A DNA stretch of 24,836 bases, from positions 1 to 24,836 of the forward strand of contig JAEXNA010000163.1 in the NCBI GenBank assembly GCA_023447635.1, read 5' to 3'. Origin of the DNA: Vulcanimicrobiota bacterium. Lineage in GTDB: Bacteria > Vulcanimicrobiota > Xenobia > Xenobiales > JADMJV01. A program made the translations under genes and the position numbers. The notes below the pieces were generated by a model. The model was not told where the DNA came from. It made no database searches and worked only from the letters and a program-made list of their open reading frames with translations. Below, piece by piece: positions 7,155-14,819 of the stretch (positions are counted from its first letter, which is position 1; every line of letters begins with the position of its first letter).

Positions 7155-7942
7155 GATAGCAAAAACTCCGCGTAAGGCACCGTCCAGACCACCTCGTGGC
7201 CGACCCGGTGCCCTTGATATCCCCCTTCGCCGTAAGCCGTGCCGTGGTCGGCAAACAGCATCACGAAAGCCGACCCGCGAGCCCGCAGCGCCTCCCACAG
7301 CGGCACCAGCGCCCGGTCGACCGCGCGCAAGGCCGCTCGGTGGCTTTCCAAGCTGTCCACCTCTCCTACCTGATCCTCGAGATAGAACCAGTTAGGCTGA
7401 TGCAGCGCCGCCACGTTCAGCAGTAAAAACACCCGCTGCGACCCCGCCATCCCCAGCACCGACAGCGCCTGCTCCACCTGGCGAACCTCCGACTGCCGAC
7501 CGGTCACTCCCATCTCGGGCGACCAGTAGGCCTCGCCAAACAGCCCCGGCAAAACCCGCGACAGCGCGTTGCGGCCGTTGAAAAACCCCGTCCCTCCGAT
7601 GCAGACCGTGCGATAGTCGCGGACCGCCAGCGCCTCGGGCAGGCTCGATTCCTGGAAGGTAAACGTCTCGTCCACCGTGCTGGTGCTGCCCGCGAATTCG
7701 GCCGCGAAGCGCCGGGGGTGAGGCCCCGGGTCCAGGGGAGTGGGCAAAAATCCGGCCAGGAACGCGTGATGAGCGGCGTAGGTAAAGGAAGCTGGAGAGT
7801 GGCGCGGCTCCCATCCCGTGGCCGGTAAGAGCGAGGCCATTCCCGGCAAATCGCCGTCCCAAAACGCCGCCTGGGCCACGTCGTAGCGCAGCGTGTCCAG
7901 GGTGATCATCACGATGTCGGAGGAGCCGACCAGGTCTCTCAC
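7151..7942 (-). CDS. STM4013-like hydrolase of the sulfatase / alkaline phosphatase fold
   Basis: 263 residues, shorter than typical sulfatases. DIVMITLDTLRYD (9-21) carries the N-terminal metal-binding Asp16 of the alkaline phosphatase superfamily. FADHG (230-234) gives the conserved Asp232/His233 metal ligands, with His245 and His249 near the C-terminus. No Cys-x-Pro/Ser-x-Arg sulfatase formylglycine motif is evident, so phosphodiesterase or phosphatase activity is more likely than sulfatase activity. The start is GTG at 7942, overlapping the HAD stop as GTGA; the long upstream frame is a shadow of the HAD gene. No signal peptide is visible, which points to a cytoplasmic substrate. It matches the STM4013/SEN3800 family by content and by its place in the cluster. 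Confidence 0.82.
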   Translation of the reverse strand: MRDLVGSSDIVMITLDTLRYDVAQAAFWDGDLPGMASLLPATGWEPRHSPASFTYAAHHAFLAGFLPTPLDPGPHPRRFAAEFAGSTSTVDETFTFQESSLPEALAVRDYRTVCIGGTGFFNGRNALSRVLPGLFGEAYWSPEMGVTGRQSEVRQVEQALSVLGMAGSQRVFLLLNVAALHQPNWFYLEDQVGEVDSLESHRAALRAVDRALVPLWEALRARGSAFVMLFADHGTAYGEGGYQGHRVGHEVVWTVPYAEFLLS

Positions 7943-8520
7943 GCCGCCACCTCCGCCAGCAGCCGGCTCCAACCCGACGCACTCCACAGCGCCTCGGCCT
8001 GGAGAAAGCGCAGGCCGGCGGCCCTGGCTCCCACCCCGTCCACCTCCTCGAGGTCGCCCACGTAGAGCGCTCCCGACGGCGTCACGCCCAGCCCCTGCAG
8101 CGCCGACTCGAACAGCCGAACGTCCGGCTTGGCCGCCCCCACCTCGGCCGAGATCCAGACCGCCTCGGCAAACACCGTGTCCAACCCCGTCGCCGCCAAC
8201 TTCGCCCGCTGGGTCGCCCCGCCGCCGTTGCTGATCAGCCCCAGGCGGAAGCGCCCGCTCAGTTCGCTCAGCCGGGACAGCAGCGCCGGGTCCGGGCGAA
8301 GCTCGGCCGCCAGGCAGCGCCCCCACGACGCCTGGTCCATCGGCCCGCCGCCAAGCTGCTCCCAGGCGGTGAACAAGCGCTTCCGGCAGCCCCGTCCCCC
8401 ATCGTCCAACGCCCGCAGTTGCTCCCGCGTCGTCGGGTCGAAATCCGCCAGTATCCGTTCAACCGCGCCATCCCGGTCGACCAGAGTGCGGTCAAGGTCA
8501 AACAGCACAGCTTCGAACAT
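7939..8520 (-). CDS. HAD-superfamily hydrolase
   Basis: 193 residues. FDLDRT (7-12) is HAD motif I with nucleophile Asp8 and acid/base Asp10; ISNGG is motif II; AKPD supplies the motif III Lys; and YVGDLEEVDGVGA is motif IV. It probably removes phosphate from a small molecule, as in the phosphoglycolate phosphatase-like subgroup. The start is uncertain between GTG at 8523 and the next codon ATG at 8520; both lie inside the end of the STM4014-like gene, an overlap of about 23-26 nt. It sits between STM4014-like and STM4013-like genes, so two phosphoryl-type hydrolases are encoded side by side. I do not know it as a fixed member of the Salmonella-type cluster. Confidence 0.85.
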   Translation of the reverse strand: MFEAVLFDLDRTLVDRDGAVERILADFDPTTREQLRALDDGGRGCRKRLFTAWEQLGGGPMDQASWGRCLAAELRPDPALLSRLSELSGRFRLGLISNGGGATQRAKLAATGLDTVFAEAVWISAEVGAAKPDVRLFESALQGLGVTPSGALYVGDLEEVDGVGARAAGLRFLQAEALWSASGWSRLLAEVAA

Positions 8521-9619
8521 CACTCATAGCCGCCCGAGCCACCGCCGCGTAAGCCGACTCTCCGCGGTCGACCAGCCCCGGCAGCAGGTCGCCGAAAGCG
8601 TTGATCTCTCCCACGTAGGCCCGCCCCGAGCGGTCCAGCAAGATGTCCACCCCCGCGTAAAGGCAGCGCGGAAAACAGGCCGCCGCCCTCTCGGCCAGAC
8701 GCAGCGCCGCCGACCAGCGCGCCTCGCCCAGCGCCTCGCGCAACTCGTCTTCGCAGCCGCGCCGGTTGCCCAGATGCAAATTGGTCATCGGACTCGAACT
8801 CTGCCGCACCACCCGATGCCGAGCCTGGCCCGCGATCACCAGCACGCGAAGATCGACGACCCCGTCGCCCAAGCCCAATTTGGGGATCCAGCGCTCGACG
8901 ACCATCCCCTGGGCCAACAAAGGCTCTAAAATCCCCGCGACCTGGTCCCAGGTCGAGTACGACCGCACCTTCAAGCTGTTGAACGGCCGCCCGCCCTCGA
9001 TCTGCAGCGGCGCCAGCATCTGACAGCGCCCCCCCGTCCAGCGCAAGGCACAAACACCCGACGCCGAACTGCCGTGCAGCGGCTTCAGAAACAGCCGCCC
9101 CGACGGCGCCAGGCCGCAGCGCAGCTCTTCGAAGCTAGGAGGCGCCAGGAACGACTCGGGCCGGGGCAGCCCCGCCTCGACAAAGCGCTCGTGGCACAAC
9201 CACTTGTCGAACATCAGCGCCACTTCAGCGGGATCGTTCATCCAACGCACTGCGGGCAGCCGCTCGAGCAAACGGCAAAAGCCGCGATGGTAGGCCGCGC
9301 CAAAGCCGATCTCTCCAAACTCGAGCGGCGCCGCCGCAGGCCCTCCACCCAGAGCGATCAGACGCCGCGCCAGCACCGCATTCTCGCCCGGCGAATCCAG
9401 CCGCCACAGCTCGACCGAAGGGTCCAACGCGGCCCCGTCCAGGAGCGCCTGGTACGACAGCTCGACCACAGGCGGCCAGCCCGCGTCCGACACCGCGCGA
9501 GCAAAGTCGCGCAGACGTCGGTTCTCCGGGTTTCCAAGAAGGCCAAACTTCGCCCCTGGACCAGCTTCGCCCACTTCGAGGAAGTCTCTCGTCGACGCCC
9601 TACTCGCCAACGGCGACAA
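8498..9619 (-). CDS. STM4014-like ATP-grasp protein
   Basis: Up to 373 residues. An N-terminal Rossmann-like segment starts with LLGNPENRR. It is followed by ATP-grasp features: FLKPLHGSSASGV (Lys and Ser/Gly-rich loop that clamps ATP), VERWIP, DLRVLV, and VDILLDRSGRAYVGEINAF with acidic and Asn metal ligands. Such enzymes join a carboxylate to an amine or similar nucleophile through an acyl phosphate, so ligation is the likely chemistry. The start is uncertain: TTG at 9619 and TTG at 9610 overlap the end of the WGR-LRR gene, while GTG at 9574 would start 13 residues before GNPENRR. No ATG is available. It belongs to the STM4014 family and is coupled to both neighbours by overlap. Confidence 0.8.
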   Translation of the reverse strand: MSPLASRASTRDFLEVGEAGPGAKFGLLGNPENRRLRDFARAVSDAGWPPVVELSYQALLDGAALDPSVELWRLDSPGENAVLARRLIALGGGPAAAPLEFGEIGFGAAYHRGFCRLLERLPAVRWMNDPAEVALMFDKWLCHERFVEAGLPRPESFLAPPSFEELRCGLAPSGRLFLKPLHGSSASGVCALRWTGGRCQMLAPLQIEGGRPFNSLKVRSYSTWDQVAGILEPLLAQGMVVERWIPKLGLGDGVVDLRVLVIAGQARHRVVRQSSSPMTNLHLGNRRGCEDELREALGEARWSAALRLAERAAACFPRCLYAGVDILLDRSGRAYVGEINAFGDLLPGLVDRGESAYAAVARAAMSDVRSCAV

Positions 9620-10787
9620 AGCGGTATTCCTCGTCGTCTTCCATATTGCTCGGATTGTTGGTGTCGACCGTGAACGGCAGCGCCTTCAGCTTCTGCGCCA
9701 GGCCCGCGCTCATGTAGTTGTGGTGCAGATTCAGCCGCTGCAAGGTCGGCGAGGTCAGCTCGAGCAGGGCCGTGCCTCCCACGTCGGATAGCGTGCCCAG
9801 CGACAGATCCAGCGTCTCGATGTGCTTGACGATGAAGCTTTCCACCAGCGCCGGAGCCAGCGCGTCCACGATCTCGCTGTTGCGCAGCCCCAGGTACTTC
9901 AGGTCCGGGAACGTCTCGCCCAGCAAGATCGGACGCAGGTCGTCGACCGTCACGTCGCCGCCGTATTCGTCCGTGCCCAGCCACAGCTCCAGGTACTCTA
10001 GCTTGGGGAAGGCCGCCGTGCCCAGCGACTGCACCACGCTTCGGTCCATCCCGCCCGTCTCCAGAATCAAGGCGCGCAGCCCGGAGTGGCGCGGCTCGCT
10101 GAACTTCATCCCTTCGCCGCCCCGGGCCCGCAGCAGTTGCAGCGACGGGAACGCGGCGAGCAGCGGAGACAGGTCGCTCTGGTGGATCCAGGACATCTCG
10201 TTCTCTTCGCTGACGATGTCGCCGACGTAAAGCGCGGCCAGACGAGGCAAGCGGTCCTTGCCGTCGACCAGAGTCTTGATCACGTCATCCGGAGGCAGCG
10301 ACGAGTCGTCGCCCTGCCAGGCCCCGATCACCAGAGCGGTCGCTTCCAACGCAACGTCGGTGGCCAGGAAGTGGGTCAGCCCCTGGATCGCCCGCTCGGT
10401 ATCGTCCCAGTCCGAGCGGAAGCGGTAGGCCACGCCCGACTTGGCCGGCTTCTCCGGGTCGTAGTCGACCACGCGCTGGCCCACGAAGGTGCCCGCGTTG
10501 TTGTAGATATCCTCGCGCCGAGCCACCCCGGTGAACGCCACGAACGGAATCTCGTCCGACCCCTCGGCCGTCTCGCCCTGAGCCGCATCGACGTACCCCT
10601 TGCCCACCTTCTCCTTGATCAGCTTCTCGGCGTCCTTCGTCGCCGCCGCCTCGTCAGCGAAAGTCTTGGTCGAACTCTGCCCCTTGCTGCCGATGCGCCC
10701 GTAGGTCACGGTATGAGAGGCGCCCTCCTGTTCGATAGTCCAGAACTTGCTGGATTTGGCGTCCATATAGATCAACTCGCGTTTCAT
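9600..10787 (-). CDS. WGR domain fused to STM4015-like leucine-rich repeat protein
   Basis: 395 residues, first gene of the operon. Residues 1-70 form a WGR domain, with YGRIGSKGQ (29-37) in place of the eponymous WGRIG. In PARPs and MolR-like proteins this domain contacts nucleic acid. From about residue 120 the sequence matches the STM4015 family: irregular leucine-rich repeats including LEYLELWLGTDEYGG, FPDLKYLGLRNSEI, IETLDLSLGTLSD and LQRLNLHHNYMS. These suit a protein-protein or scaffold role. The ATG at 10787 has a good ribosome site (CAGGAG, 6 nt away), unlike the downstream overlapping genes. Its stop overlaps the STM4014-like start. It could recruit or be the substrate of the operon's enzymes; that is inference. 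Confidence 0.85.
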   Translation of the reverse strand: MKRELIYMDAKSSKFWTIEQEGASHTVTYGRIGSKGQSSTKTFADEAAATKDAEKLIKEKVGKGYVDAAQGETAEGSDEIPFVAFTGVARREDIYNNAGTFVGQRVVDYDPEKPAKSGVAYRFRSDWDDTERAIQGLTHFLATDVALEATALVIGAWQGDDSSLPPDDVIKTLVDGKDRLPRLAALYVGDIVSEENEMSWIHQSDLSPLLAAFPSLQLLRARGGEGMKFSEPRHSGLRALILETGGMDRSVVQSLGTAAFPKLEYLELWLGTDEYGGDVTVDDLRPILLGETFPDLKYLGLRNSEIVDALAPALVESFIVKHIETLDLSLGTLSDVGGTALLELTSPTLQRLNLHHNYMSAGLAQKLKALPFTVDTNNPSNMEDDEEYRFVAVGE

Positions 10788-10805
10788 AGCACACTCCTGG
10801 GTTCG

Positions 10806-10811
10806 ATTTTA
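10806..10811 (-). promoter_or_regulatory. Candidate -10 of the WGR/radical SAM operon
   Basis: Read on the minus strand this is TAAAAT, lying 18 nt before the ATG at 10787. The -35 position (TTCGTG at 17 bp) is weak. It is the best promoter candidate for the six-gene operon and lies between the operon and the repeat array at 10985. Confidence 0.4.
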
Positions 10812-10908
10812 GGCGCGCTTCTTCGCCTCACGAAGCAGACCCTACCAGGCTGAGGCCCAGGCAGGGGATAAGGTTGGAGGGGACAGCGGTGGGAGGGGAG
10901 CCCGCGGG

Positions 10909-10956
10909 GCCCATCTGTCCGCGCGGGCACGTCGAGTGCCCCCGAGAGCCCATCTG
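10909..10956. repeat. Short direct repeat plus hairpin in the WGR-PilZ intergenic region
   Basis: GCCCATCTGTC occurs at 10909-10919 and 10946-10956 (37-bp spacing). Between them GGGCAC-gtcga-GTGCCC (10923-10939) forms a perfect 6-bp hairpin. The same hairpin with one loop change recurs at 11132-11148. No gene is assigned to this stretch. Confidence 0.7.
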
Positions 10957-10984
10957 TCAACGCGGGCGCGCTCCAAACCAACTT

Positions 10985-11100
10985 GGCGGTTTGACGCCGC
11001 CATTTCCCGGTTTCAAACCGCCCTTTTCCGGCTTGCAAGCCCGAATTCACCGGCGTCAAACCCGAATTCACCGGCGTCAAACCGGAACCCGCGGGTTTGG
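10985..11100. repeat. 21-bp-phased dyad array, inverted relative to the 4491 array
   Basis: Five units with starts at 10988 (GGTTTGACGCC), 11009 (GGTTTCAAACC), 11030 (GGCTTGCAAGCC, a perfect palindrome), 11052 (GGCGTCAAACC) and 11073 (GGCGTCAAACC), spaced 21, 21, 22 and 21 bp. The order and spacers match the reverse complement of the array at 4491-4942. It occupies the divergent gap between the WGR operon and the PilZ gene. Confidence 0.8.
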
Positions 11101-11131
11101 AGCCGACCAGCCTGCAGCGCGATCCGCACGC

Positions 11132-11196
11132 GGGCACGCCGAGTGCCCGAGTGCGGCCTCGCCGAGTGCCCGAGTGCGGCCTCACCGAGTGCCCGC
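11132..11196. repeat. 23-bp perfect tandem repeat with hairpin
   Basis: Two identical 23-bp copies (11138-11160 and 11161-11183, each starting GCCGAGTGCCCGAGTGCGG) are followed by a partial third. GGGCAC-gccga-GTGCCC at 11132-11148 is the same hairpin as at 10923. The block lies 50-115 nt before the PilZ start, so it may fall in its 5' untranslated region or promoter. I see no clear -10 in this GC-rich block. Confidence 0.7.
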
Positions 11197-11247
11197 GCAT
11201 CCACGTCCGAGCGAGGGGAGGCTCTGCACGAAGGAGAACTAGCCGTG

Positions 11248-11943
11248 ATGGACACTCCCACCCGGCCCCTGAGAGATCTGCTCTCCGAGACCCCCGATCG
11301 CCGCAGAGCCCGCCGCTACCCCTGCTCCCTCTCCGCCACCCTGGTCCTGGGCGAGCGTGAGCAGATGGCCGAGATCACCAGCCTGTCTCAAGGTGGAGTG
11401 TCCGTGCGCTGCCGAGGCCCCGTCGCCACGGGCCAGACCGTCTCCCTGCTCCCCCATCAGCAACGCCCCGAAGTCGAGCACAAAGCTCTCGACTTCCAGG
11501 TGCAGTCGACCAGTAAACCCAGCGCCGACATGCTGGTCCGCCTGGCTCTGAAAGACGAGCTCGCGGAGCATAGCTGGCTGGCCGCCGAACTTCGCGAAGG
11601 CGGAGCGCGCGCTCAAGAGCTGCGCCAGCGTCGCGGCGGTGTCCGGGTACGCTGCGAACTCCCCGCCACGCTGGCCTGGGACGACCACACCCAGGCGGTG
11701 ACGGTGTGCGACCTGGGCACCACCGGGGCCCGCGTCACCCTGAGCGAAGGCGCCCTCCCCGACCACCCCTTGAAGCTGACCCTGACCGGCGACGGCCCCA
11801 CCGTGGTCGCCCTGGCTCGCCTGGCCAACGTTCACGACGCCGCCGGAGGAGAGTATGGCCTGGTCTTCACCGGCTTCGAACAAGGCGGCACGAAAGAGAT
11901 CATGGAAACCATGCGCCGCCTCTTCCACCCCCGCCGCTCTTAA
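11248..11943 (+). CDS. Tandem PilZ-domain protein
   Basis: 231 residues carrying two PilZ domains, the c-di-GMP receptor fold. The first has an Arg-rich lead (RRRARR, 18-23) followed by TSLSQGG (44-50), in the place of the D/NxSxxG motif with its first residue changed. The second has RRGGVRVRC from residue 128 and DLGTTG (155-160), where Gly replaces Ser. Both are somewhat degenerate, so c-di-GMP binding is plausible but unproven. No membrane segment or output domain is visible, so it may act as an adaptor. The start may be GTG at 11245 (8 nt from AAGGAG at 11231) or ATG at 11248 (11 nt). A longer frame from 10936 crosses the repeats and is rejected. Confidence 0.82.
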   Translation: MDTPTRPLRDLLSETPDRRRARRYPCSLSATLVLGEREQMAEITSLSQGGVSVRCRGPVATGQTVSLLPHQQRPEVEHKALDFQVQSTSKPSADMLVRLALKDELAEHSWLAAELREGGARAQELRQRRGGVRVRCELPATLAWDDHTQAVTVCDLGTTGARVTLSEGALPDHPLKLTLTGDGPTVVALARLANVHDAAGGEYGLVFTGFEQGGTKEIMETMRRLFHPRRS

Positions 11944-12029
11944 AGCCACGCCCCGAGGCTCCGCGCGGACTCGCCCACGGACCTCGTGGCCCCAGGAGGC
12001 GATAGCACGCTCGGAATCGCCAAATCCAC

Positions 12030-12222
12030 TCGGCGGTTTGACGCCATCATTTCCCGGTTTCAAACCGCCCTATCCCGGCCTGCAAACCCGAATCTCCAGG
12101 CGTCAAACCCGAATTCCCCGGCGTCAAACCGGAACTCGCGGGCCTGAAACGACCAGTTGGCCCAATGAAGTCGCCAAACCAAATCGCCAAGTTTGACACC
12201 CCATTCCCCGGTTTCCAACCGC
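12030..12222. repeat. Third 21-bp-phased dyad array
   Basis: Units start at 12035 (GGTTTGACGCC), 12056 (GGTTTCAAACC), 12077 (GGCCTGCAAACC), 12099 (GGCGTCAAACC) and 12120 (GGCGTCAAACC), then a decayed GGCCTGAAAC at 12141. The next 40 bp hold no clear unit. After them come GTTTGACACC (12191) and GGTTTCCAACC (12210), which look like the start of a second copy. It has the same order as the array at 10985. It fills most of the 300-bp convergent gap between the PilZ gene and the amidase gene. I see no gene or clear terminator in the rest of the gap. Confidence 0.8.
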
Positions 12223-12243
12223 AACCCACGCAGGCTCCAACCC

Positions 12244-13041
12244 TCAGCCCTCCGGCAACTCCAGTTCGAACGCCTCCGTGGCATCCTTCAGCGCGGGGAA
12301 CTGGTCCCGCCACTTCACCAGCGCCTCGCGGTCCAGCCGCACGCGGAACCGACCGCCCCGGTCTTCCGTGTCCAGCAGGGTCGCCCCCAAGGGATCGATC
12401 ACCGCCGTGTCCCCCGCGTAGTTCAGCCCCGGGTCGTCGCCGATCCGGTTCACTCCCACCACCACCGCCTGGTTCTCGATAGCCCGCGCCCGCAGCAACG
12501 CCTTCCAGTGCTCGCGACGCCGACTGGGCCAGTTGGCAATCACCAGAATCAGCTCGGCCCCGCCGTCCAAAGCCGCCCGCCGGTACATCTCGGGAAAGCG
12601 CAGGTCGTAGCAGATACTGGGGCAGACCCGCCAGCCGCCAAAGTCGAACAGCGGCAAACGATGACCGCCCTGGTAGTGGTCGGCCTCGGTCCCGTAAGTG
12701 AACGGATGGATCTTATCGTAGCGCGCCAGCACCTCGCCCTCCGGCGACAGCGCCTTCAGCCGGTTCAGCCCCTTGCCGCCGTCCGGACAGCGGAACGGGA
12801 AGCTGCCCACGACGCAGACACCAAACTTCTGCGCCAGCCGACGCAGAAACTCGGTGCTGGGCCCCTCCGACCCCTCGGCCAACTCCTTGACCCGCATGCT
12901 AAACCCGGTAGAAAACATCTCGGGCAGCACCAGCAGCGAGCCCTCCTCGGGCGGCGACTCTTCCAACGCCGCTTCGATCAGGGCAAAGTTCGCCTCGCGG
13001 TCCTCCCAGACGATACTGTACTGCAAGATCTCGATATTCAT
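12244..13041 (-). CDS. Nitrilase-superfamily carbon-nitrogen hydrolase (omega-amidase / YafV-like)
   Basis: 265 residues, cytoplasmic. The catalytic triad is visible: Glu41 in LPEMFSTGF, Lys110 in YDKIHPF, and Cys144 in CYDLRFPEMYR. The length and these motif contexts fit the branch that hydrolyses omega-amides such as 2-oxoglutaramate or 2-oxosuccinamate. This would detoxify transamination by-products, but other amides are possible. The ATG at 13041 overlaps the comEC stop as ATGA, so the gene is translationally coupled to comEC. That is an unexpected pairing functionally and may only reflect genome compaction. The longer frame to 13134 lies inside comEC and is rejected. Confidence 0.85.
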   Translation of the reverse strand: MNIEILQYSIVWEDREANFALIEAALEESPPEEGSLLVLPEMFSTGFSMRVKELAEGSEGPSTEFLRRLAQKFGVCVVGSFPFRCPDGGKGLNRLKALSPEGEVLARYDKIHPFTYGTEADHYQGGHRLPLFDFGGWRVCPSICYDLRFPEMYRRAALDGGAELILVIANWPSRRREHWKALLRARAIENQAVVVGVNRIGDDPGLNYAGDTAVIDPLGATLLDTEDRGGRFRVRLDREALVKWRDQFPALKDATEAFELELPEG

Positions 13042-14819
13042 TCTGGCCTCCAGGGGCGAACCGTGTAGGTAGACCCCGTGGTTCGCAACTCTAGATAAGG
13101 AGCTTTCGGCACCAGGGGGGCCACCTTCCCCCATTCGAACGCTCCCCAGCGGCAGTCGAACGCCTCCCCCTCCCCCAGGATCCGGACCACCGGCTTCCGC
13201 CGACAGCCCAGGTCCAGCAGCATCGCCCGGGCCCTCCCCTCCTGCCAGGCCTCCGCCAGCACCAGCACCTCCTCGGCCTCCGAACTCAGCCAGTAAACCG
13301 GGGTCTCCTCACCGACCCGGCGCAACAGTAACTCCCCCCGACCCACCGGCGCCAGACTCGCCACCACCTGACCGTGCAGCAAGGCCAGAAAGGCCAACGG
13401 AAGCGCCAGCCAGCGCGCCTTCGACCAGGTGCCCACCCAGAGCAGAACCGCCGCCAGCAAAACCCCCAGACTCAAAAGACCCGGCTGAGCCAGCGGCACC
13501 GGGTCGGCCACCCCGGACAGCAGCGCCACCAGCCACAGACTGACCCGAGCCAGCGCCTCGGTCAGCCCCACCAGCGGCCCCAGCGGAAGCAAAGTCAGCA
13601 ACAGCCCCAGGGGAAAAAGCGCCTCCACCAGTGGCCCCAGAATCAAGTTCGCCGGCAGCAGCGTCAGAGAAATCTCGTGGAACATCGTCCACATGATCGG
13701 CAGCGTCAGCAGGCAGGCCGACAGCGTCATCAGGCTGTTCTTCTTCCAGGTCGCCGCCGACTCGTCCAGCGTCGGCCCCGCGATCAGCCCCACCACCGCA
13801 GCCACCGAAAGCTGGAACCCCGGGTCGTAGATCTGGCGAGGCTCCCACAGTAAGAGTATCCCCACAGAAAGGCACAGGGAGTTCCAGGAACTGCTACCCC
13901 GTCCCCACCAAACGGCCAGCAAACCCATCACCGCCGCCGCCGCCGCCCGAGTAATCGAGGGCGCGCAGCCTGCCAAATAGGCGTAGCCGATAGCCACCGG
14001 GATCAAGGCCGGAGCGATCCGCCACGGCCCATAACCCAAAAGCTTTGCCGCCGCCACGCACAGGCCCAACAGCAGCGCCACATTCATACCCGAAGCGGCC
14101 AGCAGATGCGAGGTCCCGGTGCGTCGAAACTGCGCCTGTACATTTTTAGGTAGCGCCTGGGTGTCGCCGAAAACCACCCCGGCCACCAGCGCCCGCGCCG
14201 TCTCATCGCCGATCAAGGTCAGTCGCGACAGCATCACCACCCGCAGACGCGCCGCCAGAGCCGAAGGGCCCCAGCCTCGGGGAGGCGCCAGGTAGCTGGC
14301 CTCACTGAAGCGACCCACCCGCAGCACCCCGTCCGCCCGCTGGGTCCAGAGCCAGCGGCGCTGGGAAAACCCACCCGGATAGGTCGCCTCCTCTCCGGCC
14401 TCCCATCGCCCCGTCAACTCCCAGCGCTCGCCCGGGGCCACGACATCCTCGGAACCGGACCAGCGCACCAGAAGCAGCAAAGGCCTCTCCACCTCCCGGC
14501 CCTGCAACCGATCCAGCTCCAGGAAGAAGACCATCGAACTTCCCCACTGACGCGGAGAGTCGACCACCACTCCCTGACAGACCACGATCTTTCCGACCTC
14601 TTGGGGTGGAGGAGGCTGCAGCGCGTCATCAAGAGCCGACCGGCCCAGCCCAAACAGCAGAGCCAGAGCCAGAGGCGCCAGGCGCTGATGCAAGAGCCGG
14701 GGGATTAGAACCGGGAGTAAGGTCAGGAGGAGCAGGACCAGCGTCGCCTGCCACAGCGGCCAGCGCCAGGCCAGCAAGGCCAGCACGAAGATAAGGGTGG
14801 AAAGAAGTCGTCTATGCAT
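13038..14819 (-). CDS. comEC: ComEC/Rec2-family DNA-uptake channel protein lacking the beta-lactamase domain
   Basis: 593 residues, integral membrane protein. N-terminal hydrophobic helices precede a DUF4131-type OB-fold region (about residues 75-175). The multi-helix competence domain follows, with the conserved TGTSHLLAASGMNVALL segment and a Pro/Gly-rich GCAPSITRAAAAAVMG stretch. In transformable bacteria this protein carries single-stranded DNA across the inner membrane. The C-terminus has only about 110 residues after the last helix and no HxHxDH metallo-beta-lactamase motif, unlike full-length ComEC. The start is placed at the ATG at 14819, just before the first hydrophobic helix, rather than at 14861; the run of TAAGAG shortly upstream resembles a -10. 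It is followed by the coupled amidase. Confidence 0.85.
   Translation of the reverse strand: MHRRLLSTLIFVLALLAWRWPLWQATLVLLLLTLLPVLIPRLLHQRLAPLALALLFGLGRSALDDALQPPPPQEVGKIVVCQGVVVDSPRQWGSSMVFFLELDRLQGREVERPLLLLVRWSGSEDVVAPGERWELTGRWEAGEEATYPGGFSQRRWLWTQRADGVLRVGRFSEASYLAPPRGWGPSALAARLRVVMLSRLTLIGDETARALVAGVVFGDTQALPKNVQAQFRRTGTSHLLAASGMNVALLLGLCVAAAKLLGYGPWRIAPALIPVAIGYAYLAGCAPSITRAAAAAVMGLLAVWWGRGSSSWNSLCLSVGILLLWEPRQIYDPGFQLSVAAVVGLIAGPTLDESAATWKKNSLMTLSACLLTLPIMWTMFHEISLTLLPANLILGPLVEALFPLGLLLTLLPLGPLVGLTEALARVSLWLVALLSGVADPVPLAQPGLLSLGVLLAAVLLWVGTWSKARWLALPLAFLALLHGQVVASLAPVGRGELLLRRVGEETPVYWLSSEAEEVLVLAEAWQEGRARAMLLDLGCRRKPVVRILGEGEAFDCRWGAFEWGKVAPLVPKAPYLELRTTGSTYTVRPWRPE

Noticed and set aside
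10936..11247. N-terminal extension of the PilZ protein
   Set aside because: It would translate the phased repeats and the 23-bp tandem; AAGGAG at 11231 marks a start at 11245 or 11248.
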